NCBI GenBank assembly: GCA_035559435.1
Contig: DATMBC010000054.1
Coordinates: 1 to 55,589, forward strand
Source of the DNA: a bacterium
GTDB lineage: Bacteria; Zixibacteria; MSB-5A5; WJJR01
Direction of reading: 5' to 3'
DNA length: 55,589 nucleotides
The translations under genes and the position numbers were made by a program. Shown one piece after another: positions 39,039-47,311 of the stretch. The notes under the pieces were generated by a model. The model saw only the letters and a program-made list of their open reading frames with translations, was not told the origin of the DNA and ran no database searches. How positions within the stretch are numbered: the first letter of the stretch is position 1; each line of letters opens with the position of its first letter.

Positions 39039-39277
39039 GCAGGGAGCCTCGCACACGCGCCACAACCTGTGGGATGCCAACCACTACCGACCGCTGTAGG
39101 ATATCCGCACAGAGGCGGATAGCATAATACCGGACTTTCACTGGTCCGCATATTGCATTATCTCACAACCGCTTCCATATCATCACCCTACGCGGCTCCT
39201 CGCACCGCAAATCCGGCATCGGGATTGCGATTTCGCAGTCCGGAGACGCTGCGCCTACGAGGGCGACGGGAGCGACG
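39039..39277. other. Intergenic region with small inverted repeats
   Basis: 239 bp. TATCCGC/GCGGATA (around 39100-39120) and CGGAC/GTCCG form small stems that could end the upstream operon. An AT-rich segment at 39115-39185 may hold the promoter for the three small genes that follow. No gene is seen. Confidence 0.4.
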
Positions 39278-39505
39278 ATGATGAGGGTCCGTTACATCCT
39301 GACCATGGAAGACCTGGTGGTGCATGGCGAGCATATCGACAGTCTGACGCTGGATTGGCAGGACGACGCGACGCGCGAACAGGTCATGGGCTTCTCGCAG
39401 AAGTGGATCACGTCGCGGAATTTTCTCACTTCGCGGATGAACGGGCTTTCGGAAGTCGGCGAGTCGTCGTTGACGATCGAGCCGGTGGGAACCGAAGTCG
39501 TGTAA
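39278..39505 (+). CDS. Hypothetical protein
   Basis: 75 residues, not recognised. It reads as a small soluble alpha/beta protein ('VRYILTMEDLVVHGEHIDSL', 'SSLTIEPVGTEVV'). ATG 39278 (or 39281) follows GGGAG, and codon use is like that of neighbours. It ends 18 bp before a small membrane-protein gene and is probably co-transcribed with it and the zinc-ribbon gene. Confidence 0.6.
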   Translation: MMRVRYILTMEDLVVHGEHIDSLTLDWQDDATREQVMGFSQKWITSRNFLTSRMNGLSEVGESSLTIEPVGTEVV

Positions 39506-39523
39506 ATCGCACAGGGAGCAACG

Positions 39524-39859
39524 ATGAGCGGGGCGGGCGGACTGGTGATGACGATCTTCGCGTCGATGACGGAGTTCGTCGAGCGGCTCGCCGATCGCTG
39601 GGGCGATCTGAACGCGTTCATCGTAGCCCACCTGGGCGAGATCGGGCAGTACGCCTTCTGGGCGTTCAGCGCGCTGGTCGTCCTGATCATCGTGACCTAC
39701 GCCACCAAACTCGTCTACAACCTGGCCAAATGGGTGCTGGTCCCGTCGGCGCTGCTGTCGATTGCCGGCTTGACGCTGGCGCCGTCGATCTCCCCCATGC
39801 AGACCTTTCCGGTGTTCATCGGCGTGACCACGCTGGTGATGCTGGTGAAAGCGCGGTGA
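39524..39859 (+). CDS. Small membrane protein
   Basis: 111 residues with two predicted transmembrane stretches ('YAFWAFSALVVLIIVTYATK' and about 73-107) and an N-terminal amphipathic part. AGGGAG lies 7 nt before the ATG. Not recognised. Its neighbours are a 75-residue hypothetical protein and a zinc-ribbon protein. Confidence 0.62.
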   Translation: MSGAGGLVMTIFASMTEFVERLADRWGDLNAFIVAHLGEIGQYAFWAFSALVVLIIVTYATKLVYNLAKWVLVPSALLSIAGLTLAPSISPMQTFPVFIGVTTLVMLVKAR

Positions 39860-39863
39860 CACC

Positions 39864-40055
39864 ATGTGGTTTAGGCGACGCGCCTCCAATGGCAAACGTC
39901 TGCGGACGTGCCCCCGCTGTCAGGAGAAACTGCAGGCGCGCGAGCATGTGTGGGTCTGCACGCGTTGCATGCTCATCTGGCACGGCGACACATTCGAGCC
40001 GCTGACGAAGGACGATTCCGGATCGCAGTACGACGATTACTTCTTCCGGACGTAG
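39864..40055 (+). CDS. Small zinc-ribbon protein
   Basis: 63 residues. Cysteines C16-x2-C19 ('CPRC') and C32-x2-C35 ('CTRC') form a zinc ribbon, with a basic N-terminus and an acidic, tyrosine-rich tail ('QYDDYFFRT'). Possibly nucleic-acid or protein binding. It starts 4 bp after the membrane-protein stop. It is the last high-GC gene before the lower-GC retron-like island. Confidence 0.6.
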   Translation: MWFRRRASNGKRLRTCPRCQEKLQAREHVWVCTRCMLIWHGDTFEPLTKDDSGSQYDDYFFRT

Positions 40056-40114
40056 CGGGTGGGCTTGTCAACCCCTCAGAGAACTGTACATACAGGAAAC
40101 ACTCAACGCCGGAC

Positions 40115-41011
40115 TCACCGTGGCTCCTGTCGCAACTTCCTCAACCTTCTGCGTAGTCGTCGCGCTCGGAGGTTTGCCGCACCTCGGTTTAGTCCGGTCA
40201 CGTACCGAATCTTGCCTTCCAGTGAACGCACCTGTCTTGGCGAGTGGTTGTCCGTACGCACTTTATCGATTTCGATATCTATTTCGCGGAGCTTCTTCGA
40301 AGGACAGTCTATTTGCTTCTCAATCCTGACACCTGTTACTACGAATTCTCCAACTTGGACTCCATACGTCTTGCCCCTGTTTGGCCGGAAGCCGGATTGC
40401 TCAATCATGCGGCAAACAAGCGATTCAAGTTGCGTCACATGTTTGGGACCTGAGAGAGTGAGGTCATCCACATAGAGCGAAAACCTCGCGCGGTGCGTCT
40501 GTGCGAGTTTCCGCGCGCGTCTAAGAAGGTTCATGGAGGCGAGGCCAGCGAGAATTGAACTCGTGGGAGCCCCCTGAGGCAGCGCGCCATTCAAAGTGCA
40601 AAGGCGTGTCAAAATGCGGGAGACCGCGGGGCTGCAACCCAAGACATTACAGAACACTCGATAGACTTTCGCGTTCGAGACACTGGGATAAAAATTGGAA
40701 ATGTCGGACTTGAGGATTGCGGCCGGCCGCAAGTGGATATTTGCATTGGACACATTCGATCTGCCGCGGAACCCTCCCTGCAACTCTACTGGATACTGCA
40801 GACGCCGCAACTCGTCTTGCAGACGATCCTGTATTACCCGGAGCGGCCCGTATATCCTAGCGACGATTCGGATTTTTCCGTCTTTGCTGATTTCTCGAAA
40901 TCGATAAAATCGACTCGGATCACTCATGATTGAGGTCAGCTCGCGCTCTGAGGTACGAAGCCGCATACAAAGATGCTTGACGGACCGAATGTTCAGACCG
41001 GACTTAATCAT
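40115..41011 (-). CDS. Retron-type reverse transcriptase
   Basis: 298 residues, the usual retron RT size. The catalytic 'FSLYVDDLTLSG' has YVDD (180-183) where most retrons have YADD. The other Asp-bearing motif is 'LKSDISNFYPSVS' (101-113), and 'LPQGAPTSSIL' (144-154) is RT motif 4. Two retron hallmarks are present: NAxxH as 'NANIH' (89-93) and VTG as 'FVVTGVRI' (225-227). The thumb 'SLEGKIRYVTGLN' follows. There is no endonuclease, maturase or DGR-type motif. It would reverse-transcribe a cognate ncRNA into msDNA. Its ATG overlaps the XRE gene stop (ATGA). GC content is near half, clearly lower than flanking genes, suggesting horizontal acquisition. Confidence 0.88.
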   Translation of the reverse strand: MIKSGLNIRSVKHLCMRLRTSERELTSIMSDPSRFYRFREISKDGKIRIVARIYGPLRVIQDRLQDELRRLQYPVELQGGFRGRSNVSNANIHLRPAAILKSDISNFYPSVSNAKVYRVFCNVLGCSPAVSRILTRLCTLNGALPQGAPTSSILAGLASMNLLRRARKLAQTHRARFSLYVDDLTLSGPKHVTQLESLVCRMIEQSGFRPNRGKTYGVQVGEFVVTGVRIEKQIDCPSKKLREIDIEIDKVRTDNHSPRQVRSLEGKIRYVTGLNRGAANLRARRLRRRLRKLRQEPR

Positions 41012-41298
41012 CTCTTGTCGAGCTTTCGCGACACTCTTGCCGCTAGAAGTGTTCCTAGGATTGCCCGGAGCTCGGCGATGACCTCTTGATTCTCGCTTTC
41101 AGTGTCCTGCAACACGAGCAATGGGAGCGGAATGCGTAGCTCCTTGGAGAGTTTCTTCAACAACGCGAAGCCGGGATCACGCGCTCCTCGCTCGATCTGC
41201 GAGAGATACGTTCGTGAAACTCCGAGCCTCTTGGCCAATGTCTGCTGGGATAGACGCTCTGCCTCCCGCAGCATCCTGACTAGTAGCCCGACATCCAT
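41008..41298 (-). CDS. XRE-family helix-turn-helix protein
   Basis: 96 residues. Residues about 6-60 are a Cro/CI-type HTH: 'LSQQTLAKRLGVSRTYLSQI', 'ERGARDPGFALLKKLSKEL'. The C-terminal ~35 residues are helical ('VIAELRAILGTLLAARVSRK'). It overlaps the RT start and is 4 bp after the 93-residue gene, so the three are one operon. Likely roles are autoregulation of the cassette or an antitoxin-like partner; an operator-like dyad sits just upstream of the promoter. Confidence 0.85.
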   Translation of the reverse strand: MDVGLLVRMLREAERLSQQTLAKRLGVSRTYLSQIERGARDPGFALLKKLSKELRIPLPLLVLQDTESENQEVIAELRAILGTLLAARVSRKLDKR

Positions 41299-41302
41299 CT
41301 AT

Positions 41303-41584
41303 CTACACAACCGCGAATCGGTAGTTAAAGAAGGAGTAGATTCTCTTGGCCAATCTTCCAATGTAGACGATGGCTTCGACGACCATCGCGGGCGTCACGC
41401 CCGCGTCTATGACTCGTCGAATCGCCTTCGCCTTCTTGATCGAGCGTTTGAGATCTACCAGCATGGCAGAGTCCGACTGTTCTGCTTCGCGTGCGATTCG
41501 CATCAACTCGTCGATCAGAGAATTGAGATGACGAGTTGCAGTGACCCTCCCACGGCCTGGCTTCCGACGCTTATTGCGCATCAT
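41303..41584 (-). CDS. Unknown 93-residue protein of the retron-like cassette
   Basis: Not recognised. The N-terminus is highly basic ('RNKRRKPGRGR'), the middle is an acidic-basic amphipathic helix ('NSLIDELMRIAREAEQSDSA'), and the C-terminus is hydrophobic ('PAMVVEAIVYIGRLAKRIYS') with aromatic residues, so membrane or nucleic-acid interaction is possible. AGGAGG precedes two adjacent ATGs (41584 and 41581); the second has the better spacing. First gene of the operon, in the position where many retrons encode their effector. An effector or toxin role is inference only. Confidence 0.65.
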   Translation of the reverse strand: MMRNKRRKPGRGRVTATRHLNSLIDELMRIAREAEQSDSAMLVDLKRSIKKAKAIRRVIDAGVTPAMVVEAIVYIGRLAKRIYSFFNYRFAVV

Positions 41585-41874
41585 ACCTCCTGGTTACATG
41601 GTGACGTTTAACTGAGCCACACAACGAAATCGCTGTGCAGCCTCCTTTTAACTAGCTCGCCAACGCGCCACTTCCCACGCCGCGAACAATGACCGACGAG
41701 CGTAAAGGCATCGCGACATCCTGCCCGGGGTCATCGCGCCTCTCCCGCACGAAACGGAGAGGGAGGCAGAAGCCTCTTCATTAAGCGACACCTAAGTGTC
41801 GGGCACCATGCACCAGACCGAAAACCAAGACCGAAATCCTAGTTTCCTCCTTCCCATGCGCGGACAATGCGCAC
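41585..41874 (-). ncRNA. Candidate msr-msd (retron) ncRNA in operon leader
   Basis: About 290 nt of non-coding leader between a good promoter and the first cassette gene. It contains successive stems: CGACAC/GTGTCG (41786-41801), GAGGC/GCCTC (41763-41776), CCTCTCC/GGAGAGG (41739-41762), a longer imperfect hairpin bounded by GCTCG/CGAGC (41655-41701), and CACAACGA/TCGCTGTG (41620-41637). AACTAG (41650-41655) and CTAGTT (41839-41844) could pair as short a1/a2 ends 195 nt apart. Position and structure fit a retron template, but no branching guanosine or msd boundary can be fixed by eye. Confidence 0.38.
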
Positions 41875-41880
41875 AGGAGC

Positions 41881-41909
41881 ATGATTCGGAGATCCCCCCG
41901 GGCTGTCAA
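41881..41909 (-). promoter_or_regulatory. Sigma70-like promoter of the retron-like cassette
   Basis: On the minus strand TTGACA (41904-41909, perfect) and AATCAT (41881-41886, 4 of 6) are exactly 17 bp apart. It predicts a transcript starting near 41874 that includes the whole structured leader. Confidence 0.65.
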
Positions 41910-41918
41910 GATAAAAAT

Positions 41919-41934
41919 GTGCACAACTGTTCAC
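41919..41934. promoter_or_regulatory. Operator-like dyad upstream of cassette promoter
   Basis: GTGCACA-AC-TGTTCAC is an inverted repeat matching at 6 of 7 half-site positions, 9 bp upstream of the -35. A further similar half-site, TGTCCAC, lies at about 41939-41945. It is a candidate binding site for the XRE protein of the cassette. Confidence 0.4.
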
Positions 41935-41983
41935 TTTTTGTCCACAGGCCAACCTTTGCCCGGATCGAAGTAACGCTTGTGCT

Positions 41984-43408
41984 CTACAGCAGCCAGAAGA
42001 GCGAACTGCCGGCCAGGTCCAGGAAGGGTTGCGGATACAGGCCGGGGATCATCGTGACCAGTGTGGCCAGCCAGAGGGCGGGGCGCAGCGAGGCGGGCGG
42101 ATCGATGGCAGCCGACTCTTCGGTCGGAGGCCACATCCACATCGCCACCACCACGCGCAGGTAGTAGTAGACCGACAACGCCGAGAACAGGACTGCCCAG
42201 ATGACCAGGCCGACCAGATCGGCGCGCACAGCTTCGGAGAAGACGACGAACTTGCCGGCAAAGCCGACGGTCGGCGGTATGCCCGCCAGCGCGAACATGA
42301 AGATCGAAAGGACCGCCGCCAGCGCCGGGTGGCGTTTGCCGAGGCCGGCGACATTCTCCAGCGTGGCGCTCACACCACCATGGCTGATGGCGCAGAGCAC
42401 GGCGAAGCCGCCCACCGACATTCCGGCATACCCGAGCAGATAGAAACTCACGGCCCCGACCGCGCTGGACCCTCCAGCAGCGAGGCCGACCAGGGCATAG
42501 CCCATGTGGGCAATGCCGGAATAGGCGAGCAGGCGTTTCAGATCATGCTGGCGCAAGGCCAGGAGATTGCCGACCAGCATCGACAGCCAGGCGATCCCCC
42601 AGAGAAACGACTCCATCGGAATGTCGGCGAACACGGAGAGCGTGAGACGCAGAAGCAACCCGACCGCCGCCGCCTTGGGCGCGGCGGAATAGAAGGCAAC
42701 GGTGGGTGTGGGCGCGCCGGCGTAGACATCGGGCGCCCAGGCATGGAACGGCGCCGCGGCAATCTTGAAGAGGAAGCCGATCGCAATCAGGATTCCGCCG
42801 ATCCAGACCAGCAGACCGTGAGCGTCGCCCTGCGCGATCGCCCGGCCGATCTGCTCGAGATTGAAACTGCCGGTGGCGCCATAGACCAGCGCGATGCCAA
42901 AAAGCAGGATGCCGGAGGCAAAGGCGCCATTGAGGAAATACTTCGCGCCCGCCTCGACATGCTCATCATGTTTGCCATGCCCCGCGGCCATGGCATACAG
43001 CGGCAGCGAGAGGATTTCGAGGGCGATGAACAGGACCGCCATGTGGGCGCCGGTGACCAGCAAGTCCATGCCGATCACCGACAGCAGCAGCAGGGCGAAA
43101 TAATCGACGCCGAAGATCGTGTTGGCGCCTTTGGCCTTCCAGGAGCCGGCGGCGGTGAGCGTGGCCAGCAGCGCGCCGGTGCAGATCACCAGACGGATCA
43201 TGTGGGCAAAACGGTCGGCGAGGACCATGCCGGAGAAACCGACTTCGATGTTCTCAAACTGCAGCGCGACGCTGACGGCGGCGGCGAAAATCACGAAGGC
43301 CGCCAGCCAGCCGGCGTTGAACTTCCCCTTCGAGGTGACATCGAGCAGCATCACCACGAACACGCCCAGACAGAGGATGATTTCGGGGGCGATCGCGGCC
43401 CAATTCAT
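41984..43408 (-). CDS. nuoN: NADH-quinone oxidoreductase subunit N
   Basis: 474 residues, about 14 transmembrane segments, Mrp-antiporter-type proton channel of complex I. Signatures: 'FKIAAAPFHAWAPDVYAGAP' with the channel lysine/histidine, 'LKRLLAYSGIAHMGYALVGL' and 'LAGIPPTVGFAGKFVVFSEA'. It starts in the nuoM stop (ATGA). It is the last nuo gene; downstream lies the retron-like island on the same strand, with no clear T-tailed hairpin between them. Confidence 0.95.
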   Translation of the reverse strand: MNWAAIAPEIILCLGVFVVMLLDVTSKGKFNAGWLAAFVIFAAAVSVALQFENIEVGFSGMVLADRFAHMIRLVICTGALLATLTAAGSWKAKGANTIFGVDYFALLLLSVIGMDLLVTGAHMAVLFIALEILSLPLYAMAAGHGKHDEHVEAGAKYFLNGAFASGILLFGIALVYGATGSFNLEQIGRAIAQGDAHGLLVWIGGILIAIGFLFKIAAAPFHAWAPDVYAGAPTPTVAFYSAAPKAAAVGLLLRLTLSVFADIPMESFLWGIAWLSMLVGNLLALRQHDLKRLLAYSGIAHMGYALVGLAAGGSSAVGAVSFYLLGYAGMSVGGFAVLCAISHGGVSATLENVAGLGKRHPALAAVLSIFMFALAGIPPTVGFAGKFVVFSEAVRADLVGLVIWAVLFSALSVYYYLRVVVAMWMWPPTEESAAIDPPASLRPALWLATLVTMIPGLYPQPFLDLAGSSLFWLL

Positions 43409-44940
43409 CGCGTCACCTCCGCGGCCGGCAGGGTGAATGACTCGGACGGGTCGGCCGGAGCGCCATATTGCGGCGGCTTCACCTGTTCGACCCAGGTCTT
43501 CAAGTCCGGTTCAATGCGCGCCAGGAAGGGCTTCGGGTAGACGCCGATCCAGATGATCAGCGCCACAAGCGGGATGACCACCGCCAGCTCGCGGCGGTCG
43601 AGGTCGAGAATCTTCTCATTCTCCGGATGAGTGAGCGGACCAAAGAAGACCCGTCGCACCAGCCAGAGCATGTAGCCGGCGGCGAGAATCACGGCGGTGG
43701 TCGAGATGATCGCCGCGGCCGGGCTGGTCTGGAAGGCGCCCAGGAGAATCAGAAACTCGCCGACGAAACCGTTGGTGCCCGGCAGACCGATCGAGGACAA
43801 CGTCACGATCAGGAAGATGATGGTGAAGACCGGCACGGTGGCGAAGATGCCGCCATAGTCGGCGATCTGACGGGTATGACGGCGCTCATAGATCATCCCG
43901 ATGAGCAAAAAGAGCGCGCCGGTCGAGATGCCATGATTGATCTGCTGCAACAGCGCGCCGGAGGCGCCGATCAGATTGAGCGAGGCCAGCCCAAGCATCA
44001 CAAAGCCGAGGTGCGAGACCGAGGAATAGGCCACCAGACTCTTGACATCGGACTGGATCAGGGTCATCGCCGCGCCATAGACGATGCCGATCACCGCCAG
44101 CACGCGGATGGTGTCGGCCAATACCGCATACCCGTCGGGGAACAGCGGCATGGCGAAACGCATGAAGCCATAGGTGCCCAGTTTCAGCAGCACACCGGCC
44201 AGCATGACCGATCCGGCGGCGGGCGCCTGCACATGCGCATCGGGCAGCCAGGTGTGGAACGGAAACATCGGCACCTTGATGGCAAACGCGAGCGCAAAGG
44301 CAGCGAAGAGCCAGAGCTGTGCGCCGGCGGGAATGTTGAGTTGATACCAGGCGAACAGGTCGAAGGTGCCATTGCCGCCGGCGTTGCTGTACTGGTAAGT
44401 CCAGAGAATGGCCACCAGCATCAGCAGCGATCCGACCATGGTGTAGAGCACGAACTTGACGGTGGCGTAGATGCGACGTTCCCCGCCCCAGATGCCGATC
44501 AGGAAGTACATCGGGATCAGCATCGCCTCCCAGAAGATATAGAAGAGGAAGACATCGGTGGCGCAGAAGGCGCCGATCACGCCGGTCTCGAGGAACAGAA
44601 GCGAAGCATAGTAGCCGCGTCTGCCCTGCTTGATGCCGGTAAACGACGAGACCACCGCGATGATGGTCAGAAGCGTGGTGAGCAGGACCAAAAGCAGCGA
44701 GATGCCATCGAGCCCGAGGGCGTAATTGATGCCGAAGCGGGGGATCCAGGCCGCCTTTTCGACGAACTGGAATCCGCCGCCGGGGACAAAGCCGAACCAG
44801 AGCCAAAGCGACGCAACCAGTTCGACGGCCGAGGCAATCGCGGCGACAATCCCCAGTTCCTTCCCCTCATCGCGCGGCCAGAGAAGCAGGGCGATGCCAG
44901 CGACGGCGGGCCAGAAGATGAGGAACGAGAGCAGACCCAT
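43405..44940 (-). CDS. nuoM: NADH-quinone oxidoreductase subunit M
   Basis: 511 residues, polytopic proton-pumping subunit. 'NYALGLDGISLLLVLLTTLL', 'FLFYIFWEAMLIPMYFLIGI' (TM5 glutamate), 'AFAIKVPMFPFHTWLPDAHV' (channel lysine) and 'DVKSLVAYSSVSHLGFVMLG' identify it. ATG 44940 is chosen because it overlaps the nuoL stop (TAATG); a 20-residue in-frame extension inside nuoL is rejected. Confidence 0.95.
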   Translation of the reverse strand: MGLLSFLIFWPAVAGIALLLWPRDEGKELGIVAAIASAVELVASLWLWFGFVPGGGFQFVEKAAWIPRFGINYALGLDGISLLLVLLTTLLTIIAVVSSFTGIKQGRRGYYASLLFLETGVIGAFCATDVFLFYIFWEAMLIPMYFLIGIWGGERRIYATVKFVLYTMVGSLLMLVAILWTYQYSNAGGNGTFDLFAWYQLNIPAGAQLWLFAAFALAFAIKVPMFPFHTWLPDAHVQAPAAGSVMLAGVLLKLGTYGFMRFAMPLFPDGYAVLADTIRVLAVIGIVYGAAMTLIQSDVKSLVAYSSVSHLGFVMLGLASLNLIGASGALLQQINHGISTGALFLLIGMIYERRHTRQIADYGGIFATVPVFTIIFLIVTLSSIGLPGTNGFVGEFLILLGAFQTSPAAAIISTTAVILAAGYMLWLVRRVFFGPLTHPENEKILDLDRRELAVVIPLVALIIWIGVYPKPFLARIEPDLKTWVEQVKPPQYGAPADPSESFTLPAAEVTR

Positions 44941-46877
44941 TATGCGCCCACCATTCCCTGCAGGAAGGCCCACAGCGCCCAGCCAACCGCGACCACACAA
45001 CCCAGGATGAAGGTCAGAATCCCCCAGCGGAACCGTCCGGTGGACAACTTCACCCCGCCGGCGGCGGCATTCTGCGCGCCGGCCGCCAGACCATTGGCCG
45101 CGCCATCGACCACGCCGAGGTCGAAGTAGCGGTAAACCGCCGTGGAGATCTTCACCAGCGGATTGACCACCACGGCCTCATAGAGTTCATCGATCCAGTA
45201 CTTGTTCAGAAGCAGGTTGTAAAGTCCGGGGAATTTCTGGCGCAGCGCCTCGGCCTTGTCCGGCGCTTTCACATACCAGGCATACGCCCAGCCGATGCCG
45301 GCCAGGGCGATCAGGACGGAAAAGGCCATCAGTCCATACTCGACGGCGTGGGAGGCATGTGTCTCGAGGTGGAGTGTCTCCTCGGCGAATGTAAAGACCG
45401 GCGCGAGGAAATGCTCGAACCAGGCGCCGCCGCCGAGCGCCGCCGGCCAGCCGATCCAGCCGCCGATGATCGAGAGCACGCCGAGAATCGACAAGGGCAG
45501 CGTCATCGCGCGTGGCGATTCGTGGGGATGGACTTCATGGCCGAAACGCGACTGGCCATGGAAGGCCATGAAGACCAGACGGAACATGTAGAACGCGGTC
45601 AAGAGCGCGGTGAGCGAACCGACCGCCCACAGCAACCAGTGGCCGATGGGTGAGGCGAACGACTTCCAGAGGATCTCATCCTTCGAAACGAATCCGGCCA
45701 GCGGGGGCACCCCGGCGATCGCCAGCGCCGCCACGACAAAGGTCCAGTAGGTGGTCGGCATGTGCTTTTTCAGCCCGCCCATCTTGCGCAGGTCCTGCTC
45801 GTCGGACATGGCATGGATGACGCTGCCGGCGCCGAGGAACAGCAGCGCCTTGAAGAAGGCATGGGTCATCAGGTGAAAGATCCCGGCGGCGAAAGCGCCG
45901 ACGCCGAGAGCGAGGAACATGTAACCCAACTGCGAGATGGTTGAATAGGCCAGGACCTTCTTGATGTCGTTTTGCACCAACGCCATGGTCGCGGCAAAAA
46001 GCGCGGTGGCGGCGCCGATGACGGCGACCACGATCAGCGTGACCGGGGCCAGCGCGAACAACGTTGAACAACGCGCGACCATGTAGACACCGGCGGTGAC
46101 CATGGTGGCGGCATGGATGAGCGCCGAGACCGGCGTCGGGCCCTCCATCGCGTCCGGAAGCCAGACATAAAGCGGGATCTGGGCCGACTTGCCGGTGGCG
46201 CCGAGGAAGAGCAACAGCCCGATCGCGGTCAGCGTGCCGCCGAGCCCCGCGGCCATCGCCGGGGCCTTCTCAAAGACCTCGAGATAATTGACGGTGCCGA
46301 ACGAGCGGAAGATCAGAAAGATGGCGATGGCAAAACCGAAATCGCCGATGCGGTTGACGACAAACGCCTTCATCCCCGCCCTGGCCGCCGAGGGACGTTT
46401 GTACCAGAAACCGATCAGCAGATACGAGCAAAGCCCCACCCCTTCCCAGCCGACGTAGAGCAGCAGGAAGTTTCCGGCCAGGACCAGCACCAGCATGAAG
46501 AAGACAAAGAGGTTGAGGAAGGCGAAGTACCGCGGCTGGTCGGGGTCATGCGCCATGTACCCGACCGAATAGACATGGATGAGGAAGCCGACGCCGCTGA
46601 CCACCAACGCCATGACCGCCGAGAGCGGATCAAACAGGAATCCGAACGCCGCCGAGAAACCATCAACGCCGATCCATTCGAAGGGCATGACCTGGAACTG
46701 GCGCCCGGGATAGCCGAGGAGGGCGAAAAACGATCCCAGCGCGATGACAAAGGAGGCGAGCACGCCGGCGCAGGCCACCACGCCCGCGGGGCCTTTCCCC
46801 CACTTACGGCCGAAGAAGCCGTTAAGGAGGAACCCGGCCAGCGGCCAGAGCGGTATGGTCCAGACAAGCGATAGCAT
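44940..46877 (-). CDS. nuoL: NADH-quinone oxidoreductase subunit L
   Basis: 645 residues, largest antiporter-like subunit. 'GWEGVGLCSYLLIGFWYKRP', 'GKSAQIPLYVWLPDAMEGPT' and 'IKKVLAYSTISQLGYMFLAL' carry the conserved Glu/Lys of the channel. The C-terminal 'NKYWIDELYEAVVVNPLVKI' leads to the last helix that ties to the lateral arm. The ribosome site at 46877 is weak. A 502-bp repeat-filled gap separates it from nuoK, unusual for this operon. Confidence 0.95.
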   Translation of the reverse strand: MLSLVWTIPLWPLAGFLLNGFFGRKWGKGPAGVVACAGVLASFVIALGSFFALLGYPGRQFQVMPFEWIGVDGFSAAFGFLFDPLSAVMALVVSGVGFLIHVYSVGYMAHDPDQPRYFAFLNLFVFFMLVLVLAGNFLLLYVGWEGVGLCSYLLIGFWYKRPSAARAGMKAFVVNRIGDFGFAIAIFLIFRSFGTVNYLEVFEKAPAMAAGLGGTLTAIGLLLFLGATGKSAQIPLYVWLPDAMEGPTPVSALIHAATMVTAGVYMVARCSTLFALAPVTLIVVAVIGAATALFAATMALVQNDIKKVLAYSTISQLGYMFLALGVGAFAAGIFHLMTHAFFKALLFLGAGSVIHAMSDEQDLRKMGGLKKHMPTTYWTFVVAALAIAGVPPLAGFVSKDEILWKSFASPIGHWLLWAVGSLTALLTAFYMFRLVFMAFHGQSRFGHEVHPHESPRAMTLPLSILGVLSIIGGWIGWPAALGGGAWFEHFLAPVFTFAEETLHLETHASHAVEYGLMAFSVLIALAGIGWAYAWYVKAPDKAEALRQKFPGLYNLLLNKYWIDELYEAVVVNPLVKISTAVYRYFDLGVVDGAANGLAAGAQNAAAGGVKLSTGRFRWGILTFILGCVVAVGWALWAFLQGMVGA

Positions 46878-46910
46878 GAGTCTTAGGGGTGTCTCTCGCG
46901 GTTCCGGCGG

Positions 46911-46968
46911 GTCCCCTCACCCGTTTTGCCTGCGGCAAAACGACCTCCCCCTGAGGGGGAGGTGAACG
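46911..46968. repeat. Two-hairpin dispersed repeat, copy 1
   Basis: GTCCCCTCACCCG is followed by a GTTTTGCC/GGCAAAAC stem and a CCTCCCCC/GGGGGAGG stem, ending GGTGAAC. It is the mirror orientation of the two copies at 47176 and 47312. Confidence 0.75.
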
Positions 46969-47175
46969 GACTTGCGCCCCGGCCGTCGCGCAATTCAGCG
47001 AACTCAGCTCGTCGATTCTGCGTCATGACATCGTTCAAATCGTTCTGTCGTTCCGGTGATTTCCAGTCTCTAACTTGTCAGTAATCCTGCTTCCCATCTC
47101 TCCTGATCGCTGCTCTCTCGAACTTCTGAACTTCCGATCCCCTGATCACTAAAGTAGCCAAACACTTCGTTGCTT

Positions 47176-47231
47176 GTTCACCTCTCCCTTCGGGAGAGGT
47201 CGTTTTACCGCGGGCAGAACGGGTGAGGGGA
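47176..47231. repeat. Two-hairpin dispersed repeat, copy 2
   Basis: GTTCACCTCTCCC/GGGAGAGG stem, then GTTTTACCGCGGGCAGAAC, then GGGTGAGGGGA. It has the same modules as copy 1, inverted, and the second stem is partly decayed. Confidence 0.75.
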
Positions 47232-47311
47232 ACCACCACCATCACTCTGTTAGCATGTTCAGCCTATTTCCTATCCCCCGTTTCCGCGAACTACCAATCC
47301 CCACTCCGCTT

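Noticed and set aside
40115-41011. Diversity-generating retroelement or group II intron
   Set aside because: No template/variable repeat pair, no Avd-like gene, no maturase or endonuclease domain and no intron ribozyme core; the NAxxH and VTG motifs favour a retron.
42029-45129. Very long open frames on the plus strand opposite nuoN and nuoM (about 500 codons each)
   Set aside because: They are antisense shadows caused by high GC at third codon positions; the translations are rich in Asp, Arg, Gln and His, have no fold signature, and the opposite strand encodes clear complex I subunits.
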